DNA from: Planctomycetota bacterium
Lineage (GTDB): Bacteria; Planctomycetota; MHYJ01; JACPRB01
Length of the DNA stretch: 53,858 bases
Assembly (NCBI GenBank): GCA_016209705.1
Contig: JACQVR010000102.1
Span: 1-53,858, forward strand
Direction of reading: 5' to 3'
Below, one piece after another: positions 47,580 to 53,858 of this stretch. Numbering within the stretch: the first letter of the stretch is position 1; each line of letters starts with the position of its first letter. The position numbers were made by a program, and so were the translations under genes. The notes under the pieces were generated by a model that was not told where the DNA came from, ran no database searches, and saw only the letters and a program-made list of their open reading frames with translations.

Positions 47580-48506
47580 ATGAAAACCCCGGTGGCGTTC
47601 GCGAACCGGCTCTCGGAGGCGACCGTCCGGAAGCACTATCACCCGATTCGCGACGTGGATTGGTCCGCCGAGATCGACCTGGATCATTTTTACGTGTGCG
47701 AACGATTCATCTCGATCCACGGAACCGAGACGTACGAGCGGATGTCGCCCGCGGAGCGGCGCCTCCTTTCTCTCTACGAATCCGTCAGCAAGTTCTCCAC
47801 CGGCATCTGGCTGGAGAACGTCCTCATGTACGGCTTCCTGGATCACCTGTATTCAATGGACTATGCGGATCCGGACTGCCGGTACATGCTTCATGAGGTC
47901 GCCGACGAGGCCAACCATTCCATCATGTTCCACCAGTACGTCCGGCATGCGGGCTTGGGATATGTCCCGGTCTCCCCGGTCGCGAGGTGGGTGGGGGAGC
48001 TGTTCCGCCGGCGGGTCGCCCGCCTGAATCCCTATCTCTTCATGATCGGCGTCCTCGCCGGCGAGGAGCCGCCGGACTATTTCTCGCGCGGAATCGCGGG
48101 CGACGAGGCGGTCCATCCGCTCGCCCGGCGGATCAGCGAAATCCACGCCTTCGAGGAAGGACGCCACATCGCGTACGCGAAGGAATTCCTCAAGCGCCAT
48201 TTCGCGGAAGCTCCCGCGTGGCGCCGCGTGCACGCGCGGATTTTCGCGCCGCTGACGGTCCAGATCATCGTGGGGCAATTCTTCTATCCGCGATGGCCGG
48301 TCGGCATGCAGGCGGCGCCCGATCACTTGCGCTTCGCCCCGGAAACACGCGTCGCCATCGACGCCGCCCGCCGCCGGCAGTGGCGCGCCCGCAACCCGAT
48401 GGTGCGCGATTCCGTCCGGCGTCTCACCACGTTCCTCGAAGAGATCGGCGCCATCTCCCCGCGCTCGCGCTGGATCTGGCGGAACCTCGGATTGATCGAG
48501 ACTTGA
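47580..48506 (+). CDS. AurF-like di-iron oxygenase (p-aminobenzoate N-oxygenase family)
   Basis: 308 aa, helical. Di-iron ligands occur in EVADEANHSIMFHQYVRHAG and EIHAFEEGRHIAYAKEFL (ExxxxEexRH), with a further Glu in LSLYESVSKFS. AurF-type enzymes oxidise arylamines to nitro compounds or act on other substrates. There is no biosynthetic gene cluster around it, so the role is open. The neighbours are toxin-antitoxin genes and a small membrane-anchored protein. Confidence 0.85.
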   Translation: MKTPVAFANRLSEATVRKHYHPIRDVDWSAEIDLDHFYVCERFISIHGTETYERMSPAERRLLSLYESVSKFSTGIWLENVLMYGFLDHLYSMDYADPDCRYMLHEVADEANHSIMFHQYVRHAGLGYVPVSPVARWVGELFRRRVARLNPYLFMIGVLAGEEPPDYFSRGIAGDEAVHPLARRISEIHAFEEGRHIAYAKEFLKRHFAEAPAWRRVHARIFAPLTVQIIVGQFFYPRWPVGMQAAPDHLRFAPETRVAIDAARRRQWRARNPMVRDSVRRLTTFLEEIGAISPRSRWIWRNLGLIET

Positions 48507-48507
48507 A

Positions 48508-49224
48508 TTACCTGAAGATGTAATTCCGCAACGCCTCCGTCGCCAACCGCTCGCGCTGTTCCTGGGTCAGGCCGGATACGCTTTCCAGCGCTTCCACTTG
48601 AGCGCGCATGAGTTGGGCTCTATATTCCAGGAAATGAACGGCCTCGTACGGGTCGTTCGCGCCGGCGCCCCTGTTCGACACTCCGCGCGGGCGGGGCGAC
48701 CGGCCGTAACGGTTCTGGTATTCCCACGTCAGGCGGTCGGCCGTTGCCACGAATTGCTGCGCCCCCTGCGCGACCGATCCGGAGTTTTGCTCAAGCTGTC
48801 GCTGCTGGTCGTCCGTGAGCGGGACGCCCGCTTCGTCGAGCGCGTTTTCATACATGCCGTGCATGAGAGCCGCGTACTGGGCGGGATCGCTGGAGGGGAG
48901 GCTCATGAGCCCGCGGTAGCGCATGAGATCGGTCATGCCGGCGATTCCCTTTCGGATCGCCCGGCGCGGCGACGGCGCGGCGGGGGCGGGGAGGCGGGAA
49001 GCTTCTTCGACTCGCTCTCGCAAGACCTTCGCGTTCCGCGCGCGGACGGCCGTCAGCTCCTCGCGAAGCGAAGCGGCGGTGCGCGGCGAAGATTCGGGAT
49101 TCGACACTTCGGTTCGTTCCGGCGGGCGTGGTTCCGGGGAGCGGCTGAGCTTCGCCAGCGCCACCACGTTGAGAAGCGCGGAGACTCCCAGAAGGCCGGC
49201 CAGAACGGCGCGTTTCCAGTCCAT
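48508..49224 (-). CDS. Hypothetical membrane-anchored protein, 238 aa
   Basis: An N-terminal membrane anchor (AVLAGLLGVSALLNVVALAKL, residues 6-26) is followed by an Arg/Pro-rich linker, a helical region (SLREELTAVRARNAKVLRERVEEA) and two helical blocks (GMTDLMRYRGLMSLPS, VEALESVSGLTQEQRERLATEALR). No family recognised. Its 3' end meets the AurF gene tail to tail within 2 nt, leaving no room for a terminator. Confidence 0.65.
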   Translation of the reverse strand: MDWKRAVLAGLLGVSALLNVVALAKLSRSPEPRPPERTEVSNPESSPRTAASLREELTAVRARNAKVLRERVEEASRLPAPAAPSPRRAIRKGIAGMTDLMRYRGLMSLPSSDPAQYAALMHGMYENALDEAGVPLTDDQQRQLEQNSGSVAQGAQQFVATADRLTWEYQNRYGRSPRPRGVSNRGAGANDPYEAVHFLEYRAQLMRAQVEALESVSGLTQEQRERLATEALRNYIFR

Positions 49225-49300
49225 GGATTATGCAGGTTATACGAAAGATCGACGCCTGGCGCAGTTGCGCTTTGCGCGCGTTCCTGATCCAATCCTCGCC

Positions 49301-50455
49301 ATGTTCTGGATTTTGTGGGTCCTGGCAGGCGTCGCGCTGGCAGTCTGGCTTTTGCCGGAAGTGGGGCCGCTCGTGACAGGCTGGAGATTTTGGCGGCTGG
49401 CGGATTTCCCGCCGCCGGAGGATGGGCCGCTGCCGCGACTTTCCGTCGTCGTGGCGGCGCGCGATGAGGCGGAAACGATCGAGCCCGCGATGCGGTCGCT
49501 TGTCGCGGCGGATTATCCCGACCTCGAGGTCATCGCCGTGGACGATCGCTCGACCGACGCGACCGGCGCGATCCTCGATCGGCTGGCGTCCGCGGGTCCG
49601 CCGCTGCGCGTCGTCCACGTGCGCGAGCTGCCGCCCGGATGGCTGGGAAAAAACTACGCGCTCCACGTGGGGAGCCTTCAGGCGAGCGGCGAGTACATGC
49701 TTTTCACGGACGCCGACGTCCATTTCAAGCCGGATGCGCTGTCGCGTGCCGTGCGATATGCGCGGGCGAATAAGATCGACCATCTCGCGGTGTTGCCCGA
49801 TCTGGCGATGGGCGGATTCTGGGAGCTGCTCGCGGTCAGTTTTTTCGGCTTCATGTATTTCATTTATACGCAGCCGTGGAGACTGGCGAATCCGCGCAGC
49901 GGCGCGCACGTGGGGATCGGCGCGTTCAATCTGGTGAAGGCGGAGGTGTATCGCCGCGCGGGCGGATACGCGTCGCTGCCGATGGACACGGGCGACGACG
50001 TGAAACTGGGCAAGCGGATGAAGCAGGCGGGCGCGCGGTGCGGCTTTGTCGACGGCGCGGGTTTGCTGAGCGTGCGCTGGGTGGTGGGGCTATGCGGCGT
50101 CGTGCGGGGCCTCGAGAAGAACATGTTCGGCGGATTTAGCTACAGCGCGCTGCGGGCGGTTGTGGCGATGGCGGGGCTCCTGATCGTGGCGACGTGGCCG
50201 GCGATCGGCGTGTTCACCGGCCCTCTGGGCCCGCGGCTGGCCTGTGCGGGGGCGTTGCTTTTGATGCTCCTGCGTTCCTGGCGATATCATTCAGGGCCGG
50301 CGTGGACCCGGGTTCTGGGTTTGGGCTTTCCGCTCGCGGGCCCGATCTTTGCGTATATCGTGCTGCGCTCGATGATGATCACGTACCGGCAGGGCGGCAT
50401 CGTCTGGCGCGGGACGCTCTATCCGCTCGGGGAGCTGCGCAAGGGGGTGGTTTGA
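49301..50455 (+). CDS. Membrane glycosyltransferase family 2
   Basis: 384 aa. N-terminal membrane segment (ILWVLAGVALAVWLL), then the GT2 domain with VVVAARDEAETIEPAMRSLVAADYPDLEVIAVDDRSTDAT, DADVHF and a QxxRW-like DTGDDVKLGKRM region. The C-terminal half has three or four more membrane segments. Layout is like HpnB and other lipid or polysaccharide glycosyltransferases. Start ATG 49301; upstream codons belong to a shadow of the divergent gene. Confidence 0.85.
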   Translation: MFWILWVLAGVALAVWLLPEVGPLVTGWRFWRLADFPPPEDGPLPRLSVVVAARDEAETIEPAMRSLVAADYPDLEVIAVDDRSTDATGAILDRLASAGPPLRVVHVRELPPGWLGKNYALHVGSLQASGEYMLFTDADVHFKPDALSRAVRYARANKIDHLAVLPDLAMGGFWELLAVSFFGFMYFIYTQPWRLANPRSGAHVGIGAFNLVKAEVYRRAGGYASLPMDTGDDVKLGKRMKQAGARCGFVDGAGLLSVRWVVGLCGVVRGLEKNMFGGFSYSALRAVVAMAGLLIVATWPAIGVFTGPLGPRLACAGALLLMLLRSWRYHSGPAWTRVLGLGFPLAGPIFAYIVLRSMMITYRQGGIVWRGTLYPLGELRKGVV

Positions 50456-50487
50456 CACTTTCACCCGGCGCGCCTAAACTGAAACTT

Positions 50488-50853
50488 ATGGTTTCCCTTA
50501 GGCGGATCGCTTCCAAGTACGGGCTGGAAGGCGTGATCCTGTTCGGCTCGCGGGTGAAGGGCGCGCCCCGAAAAGAGAGCGACCTGGACGTCTGCGTCGT
50601 CGCTCCGCATTTTCACGGCGACGAAGTCGATCTCATCAATGATCTGGGACAAGTCTTCCGTGCCGAGGTCGATCTTTCATTCTTCCATCGCGCGAGCCCC
50701 TCGTTGAAATGTGCGGTGGCTCTTCAGGGGAAACTGGTGTACGGCGATCGCCGCCGGTTCGAGCGGCTCCGCCTCGCGGCCATCAAGGAGTGGCAGGACT
50801 CGCGGAAACTGGCCGAGGCCGCCGACGCCTACATCGCGGCCCGGCTGCGATGA
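50488..50853 (+). CDS. mntA: MntA-type nucleotidyltransferase antitoxin
   Basis: 121 aa from ATG 50488. It has the GSx10DxD motif (GSRVKGAPRKESDLDV) of MNT-domain minimal nucleotidyltransferases and a second Asp in VDLSFF. MntA AMPylates the HepT toxin. The stop codon is immediately followed by the HepT start. Order and spacing match type VII HepT-MntA modules. Confidence 0.85.
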   Translation: MVSLRRIASKYGLEGVILFGSRVKGAPRKESDLDVCVVAPHFHGDEVDLINDLGQVFRAEVDLSFFHRASPSLKCAVALQGKLVYGDRRRFERLRLAAIKEWQDSRKLAEAADAYIAARLR

Positions 50854-51294
50854 ATGCCGGGCCATCCTATGTCGACGCTCGACCGGAATCTGATACGGCA
50901 AAAGATCAAGCGCATCCTCCAGTGTCTGGAGGAGCTCGCCCCCGTGGCGCGGGCGCGATTTAGGGATTTCGAAGCCGATGCGCGGCACTTTCGGTTGACG
51001 GAACGGGATATTCAGCTTGTGGTAGATACGGCCGTGGATATCAATAACCACCTTCTGCAGGCCGCCGGGAAGGCGCCGCCCGACACGTACTACGAGACCT
51101 TCATGATGTTGAACACGATCGGGATCCTGTCCCGGCGCCAGGCCCAGGCGCTCGCCGCCACCGCGGGCTTGAGAAATCGGATTGTTCACGAATACGAGAC
51201 CGTCGATCTGCGCATCATGCACGGGGCGCTCTCCGGTTTTATCAGCAAGTATAGGGTCTACTGCGAGCTGATCAGCCGCCGCTGGGGCGGTTGA
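50854..51294 (+). CDS. hepT: HepT-like HEPN RNase toxin
   Basis: 146 aa (or 141 from the ATG at 50869). All-helical HEPN domain with the RX4HXY motif RNRIVHEY, the catalytic and AMPylated site. The rest (RQKIKRILQCLEELAPVARARFRDFEAD) matches the DUF86 layout. It cleaves RNA and is neutralised by MntA, which is encoded just upstream. Confidence 0.85.
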   Translation: MPGHPMSTLDRNLIRQKIKRILQCLEELAPVARARFRDFEADARHFRLTERDIQLVVDTAVDINNHLLQAAGKAPPDTYYETFMMLNTIGILSRRQAQALAATAGLRNRIVHEYETVDLRIMHGALSGFISKYRVYCELISRRWGG

Positions 51295-51418
51295 GGCGCG
51301 TGGCGGTAAACGCCCTCCTGGCCGAATCCGGCGGCAAACCCTTTCCGTTTTTTTCAAGAATCTCCGTCCCAATTCGCCGCCATGGGCTATATCCCTATAG
51401 GAAGCTTTGCGAGGTCGG

Positions 51419-51988
51419 ATGTTCACCGCTTCCGATCAATCCGGGCGGAACGCGGGCGGCGGCGGGACGGACCAGGTTCCCGCGCTGCTGATCAAGTATC
51501 GCACCCAACTCTACGCATATCTTTTGGCTGTTCTCGGAGATGCGAATGACGCGGAGGATCTGCTTCAGGACGTGTCGCTGGCGGTGATCCAGAACGCGGG
51601 AAAGTGCGTCCCGAACACCAATTTCCGGGCGTGGGTGTACGAGTTCTGTAGATTCCAGATCCTGGCGAAGGCCAAAGTCAGATCGCGGCGCGGCCTGGAG
51701 CTGCTGTCGCCCGAAGTGCTGGCGCATCTCGAGCTGGCGGATCAGGAGTCAGATGACGGTGTTTCGCTGGACGCGCGCCGTACCGCGTTGCTCGAATGCC
51801 TGAAGGCGCTGCCCGGGTTCCAGCGCAAGGCGATCGATCTGCGGTACGCCTCGGGTTTCGACGTCCCGCGAGTCGCCAAGCTGCTCGGCAAGACGCTGCA
51901 AACCACGTACACGGTCCTCAAGCGGGCACGGCAGGCGCTGCGCGAATGCACTCAAAGACGATTGGCCAAGGAGTCCGCAAAACCATGA
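51419..51988 (+). CDS. ECF RNA polymerase sigma factor
   Basis: 189 aa from ATG 51419 (GAGG upstream; an in-frame TTG at 51407 is possible). Region 2: ALLIKYRTQLYAYLLAVLGDANDAEDLLQDVSLAV, NFRAWVYEFCRFQIL. Region 4: ALLECLKALPGFQRKAIDLRYASGFDVPRVAKLLGKTLQTTYTVLKRARQALREC. It resembles the sigma-70 subfamily common in Gemmata, Rhodopirellula and Verrucomicrobium. The stop overlaps (ATGA) the start of the kelch protein gene, which normally would be an anti-sigma or sensor gene. Confidence 0.9.
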   Translation: MFTASDQSGRNAGGGGTDQVPALLIKYRTQLYAYLLAVLGDANDAEDLLQDVSLAVIQNAGKCVPNTNFRAWVYEFCRFQILAKAKVRSRRGLELLSPEVLAHLELADQESDDGVSLDARRTALLECLKALPGFQRKAIDLRYASGFDVPRVAKLLGKTLQTTYTVLKRARQALRECTQRRLAKESAKP

Positions 51989-53178
51989 ATCGCATCGCGC
52001 AAGATTCCAACGAAGGGCTTATCTCCACGGTAGGGGACCGAGTGGCACGAGACCGTCTAACCGCCGGTGTCATCGATAATGAGACAGGCTGGCAGGATCA
52101 ACTTCCTCTCCTTGGCCCTCGAGCTGATCACTCCTCCGTCGCGTATAACGGCTTCCTCTACGTCATCGGGGGAGCGTGGGGCGCGTTAGGTAGGGGCGAC
52201 GTCCTGGTTGCGCCCATCAACGCGAACGGCGCCAATGGCGAATGGGAAGATTCCTCTGCGCCCCTTCCTTTCGAACGCTTCGGTCACTCCTGCGTTGCGT
52301 ATAATGATTCTCTCTATGTTATCGGGGGCGGTTACACTAACACAGGGCTCTACCTCAGCGATGTCCTGGCCGCGCCCATCGAGCGCGATGAGGAAAATCA
52401 AAACCAGACGCCCGCTCGCCTTGCCGGCGCCTATTCTCGTCTGGTGGATTTGGGAGTCGATTATCCCGCCCGCTGGATCCGCATCGAGGGTCAGGCCTCA
52501 CCCGGCGGCCAAGTCCGCCTCCAGATCCGCCTCGCGCCGGACGACACCAAAGTCTTTGGCGAGGAAGCGGTCATCGACCCGGCCCCGTTGGGAAGCGCTG
52601 TCTATGTCGCCGGTGCGGCGCGGTACGTGTGGCTCCGCCTGACGCTCGATGATACCGGCACCACCGACGTCGACCAGCCCACGAATGTTTCGGAGATCAT
52701 GATCACCCCTACGGACGTCATTCCGCCTCCTTCCGCGGGCGTCGTGCGCGACGTCCCCGGCGAGGACATCGATGAGCAGACCTCGACGACCACGATCGAA
52801 GCCAACTGGAACGGCTTCAGCGCTGCGGCAGGAGACAGCATCGCATCCTATGAGTGGGCGATCATCGCTGGAAGCGAAACGATCCAGGACTGGATCAACG
52901 TCGGCCCTGCGACGCACGCCTCCAATTCTTCACTCGCGTTGCACCCTGACGCTTTCAGCATCTATGTGCAGGTGCGGGCTATCACCGCCGCCGGGTTGGT
53001 CTCGCCCATCGCCACGAGCGACGGCGTCCGCGTAGTCAAAAAAAAGGCGTCAGGCGGAGGCGACGGCGCGGCCGGCTCTTCGGCTAGCGGCGGTACGGGC
53101 TGCGGCTCGCTCGGGTTGGATCTATTCGCGCTCTTGGGAATCGCGTACGGCGTAGGGCGGCGCAGCATCAAGAGATAG
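51985..53178 (+). CDS. Chimeric kelch, discoidin-like surface protein with C-terminal anchor
   Basis: 397 aa. The first 25 residues (MNRIAQDSNEGLISTVGDRVARDRL) look like the start of a cytoplasmic anti-sigma-type gene product and lack a signal peptide. Then come kelch units (SSVAYNGFLYVIGG, SCVAYNDSLYVIGGG), a discoidin-like beta-sandwich (RWIRIEGQA, RYVWLRLTLDDTG), a fibronectin-like stretch (IEANWNGFSAAAGDSIASYEWAI) and an anchor tail GTGCGSLGLDLFALLGIAYG with terminal Arg/Lys. Without a signal peptide the anchor could not be used, suggesting an N-terminal swap. Start set by the ATGA overlap with the sigma gene. Confidence 0.75.
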   Translation: MNRIAQDSNEGLISTVGDRVARDRLTAGVIDNETGWQDQLPLLGPRADHSSVAYNGFLYVIGGAWGALGRGDVLVAPINANGANGEWEDSSAPLPFERFGHSCVAYNDSLYVIGGGYTNTGLYLSDVLAAPIERDEENQNQTPARLAGAYSRLVDLGVDYPARWIRIEGQASPGGQVRLQIRLAPDDTKVFGEEAVIDPAPLGSAVYVAGAARYVWLRLTLDDTGTTDVDQPTNVSEIMITPTDVIPPPSAGVVRDVPGEDIDEQTSTTTIEANWNGFSAAAGDSIASYEWAIIAGSETIQDWINVGPATHASNSSLALHPDAFSIYVQVRAITAAGLVSPIATSDGVRVVKKKASGGGDGAAGSSASGGTGCGSLGLDLFALLGIAYGVGRRSIKR

Positions 53179-53189
53179 AGGTGTGATCG

Positions 53190-53564
53190 TCACCTCCGGC
53201 GCATGAGTTTCCGCTCCCGCTTGGCCGCCTCCTCCGCCATGTCGATCTTCACGCGGAGGAGCCGCTCGTATTCGGCGTGCGTCTATCGGGCGATTTTTTG
53301 GAGACGCTTCTTCGCCCACGGAGGTAGGCCACCGTAGTAAAGTTCGTCCGGACACACGTCGGCGCCGGTCGGCCATACCAAAGTTCCATATTCGACCTTG
53401 ACCTGGCGGAAAAGCGCCAACTCCTTGAGGGGGCCGAAGATCGGGCCCTTAAGTTCGTTTTCGAAATCGATGACTCGAAAGGTCCCGTCCGTGAAACCGA
53501 CCTTCAACTTATAGCCTTCAAGGGGCTCAACCGTCCTGATTCGTATCAACTTTTCCTTTTCCAC
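53190..53564 (-). CDS. DUF2442 protein with possible TAG-interrupted extension
   Basis: 93 aa from GTG 53564 to a TAG at 53283-53285. The DUF2442 core is RTVEPLEGYKLKVGFTDGTFRVIDFENELKGPIFGPLKELALFRQVKVEYGTLVWPTGADVCPDELY. Beyond the TAG the same frame reads THAEYERLLRVKIDMAEEAAKRERKLMRRR, 30 protein-like codons ending at 53190. Either the TAG is the true stop and the extension is decayed, or it is a nonsense change. DUF2442 genes often follow DUF4160, which is the case here. The pair is sometimes suspected of being a toxin-antitoxin unit. Confidence 0.75.
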
Positions 53565-53573
53565 AATCGAATT

Positions 53574-53744
53574 CTACTCCAGGGGAATGATTTGGTGCAA
53601 GGGCTGGCCCGTTTCACACCGGCGCCAATTGTCCATAAGCTCAGCGGGGTGCTTTCGAGCCTACTCAAGCACCAGACCGAGCGCCCGGGGTGGGAGACTA
53701 CCGGCCATGACTTCGAACGTTTCGATGGTTATCTGCGCTTCCAT
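53574..53744 (-). pseudogene. DUF4160 C-terminal remnant with in-frame TAG
   Basis: The frame reads MEAQITIETFEVMAGSLPPRALGLVLE, then TAG (53661-53663), then ARKHPAELMDNWRRCETGQPLHQIIPL. In DUF4160 proteins the phrase is LEWA..., so Trp (TGG) to TAG is the simplest change. The N-terminal half with the conserved His motif is absent. It immediately precedes the DUF2442 gene. Confidence 0.65.
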
Positions 53745-53754
53745 GTGTGTCAAG

Positions 53755-53858
53755 TTAACGACCATAAGATGCGAGCTCCACGATCGCGTTGGTTTTGTTG
53801 GGTAACTGGGCATGGATAGCAAGGGTATCCAGCAACTCCGAGAGCACTTTTCGCAACG
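53755..53858 (-). CDS. 3' end of an unidentified gene entering from the right
   Basis: A protein-like frame (LRKVLSELLDTLAIHAQLPN...IVELASYGR) ends with TAA at 53755-53757 and is open to the window edge. Too short to classify. Confidence 0.35.
   Translation of the reverse strand, partial: LRKVLSELLDTLAIHAQLPNKTNAIVELASYGR

Noticed and set aside
33639..53663. Genome-wide amber (TAG) recoding
   Set aside because: Several clear genes (rarA, pilC, the DUF4438 gene) use TAG as a normal stop at the expected length, and the in-frame stops include TGA and TAA as well.

Overview
The window looks like a piece of a high-GC, Gram-negative bacterial chromosome, probably a metagenome-assembled genome. 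A TonB-dependent receptor, a porin and lipobox lipoproteins imply an outer membrane. Two ECF sigma factors of planctomycete-type families, a planctomycete-style Ser/Thr kinase N-terminus and kelch proteins with a Cys-Gly-Ser C-terminal anchor suggest the Planctomycetota/PVC group or a nearby phylum. That placement is an inference. I found no rRNA, tRNA or CRISPR.

Layout. 0-0.6 kb: IS701-type transposase remnant. 0.65-7 kb: leuS, then a minus-strand block of dacB (PBP4), rarA and a lipoprotein. 7-12 kb: pilB and pilC type IV pilus genes and a membrane histidine kinase. 12-17.6 kb: DUF4438 protein, gamma-carbonic anhydrase, TonB receptor and yvcK. 17.6-26.6 kb: TauE/SafE permease, then an iron block (ferritin-like protein, fur, feoA, feoB, a FeoB-associated Cys-rich peptide, a porin, and a fused FMN_bind-ApbE flavinylation protein with two membrane proteins). 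TGAGA-N5-TCTCA boxes precede both fur and the porin. 27-30.5 kb: ThiF/MoeB-like E1, a class V cysteine desulfurase and a coiled-coil lipoprotein. 30.8-33.1 kb: PTS-IIA domain protein, zinc-ribbon membrane protein, small membrane protein. 33.1-35.9 kb: a decayed mosaic of kelch, kinase and sigma-factor pieces. 35.9-43 kb: RNase H-SRPBCC fusion, glpK, HMA protein, an AhpD-like gene with an in-frame TGA at a redox Cys position, a frameshifted GxxExxY nuclease gene, pdxT, pdxS and a PdxR-like MocR regulator. 43-46.7 kb: integrase remnant, then a PLP block (Cys/Met gamma-lyase, aromatic-type decarboxylase, RidA). 46.8-53.8 kb: BrnT-BrnA, AurF oxygenase, glycosyltransferase, MntA-HepT, an ECF sigma with a kelch surface protein, and a DUF4160-DUF2442 pair.

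The most unusual property is not a gene. About 19 gene junctions carry short degenerate quasi-tandem repeats of several unrelated unit types (GGAGAT, CCAAGACA, GGACATC, GGAGCCAG, ACCGTTG, GCAAAGAC and others). Many are arranged as an arm, a short core and the inverted arm. They overlap stop codons, start codons and ribosome-binding regions. One 282-bp array sits in frame inside the FMN_bind-ApbE gene between 13-bp direct repeats. Another inverted pair brackets the GxxExxY (PD-(D/E)XK-type nuclease) gene like terminal repeats. Together they suggest a family of mobile or self-copying hairpin elements, possibly linked to that nuclease.

A second feature is the number of otherwise intact reading frames carrying one in-frame stop (kelch, ECF sigma, HMA, AhpD-like, pdxS, DUF4160). 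Most look like decay or consensus errors. The AhpD-like TGA has a plausible alternative as selenocysteine.
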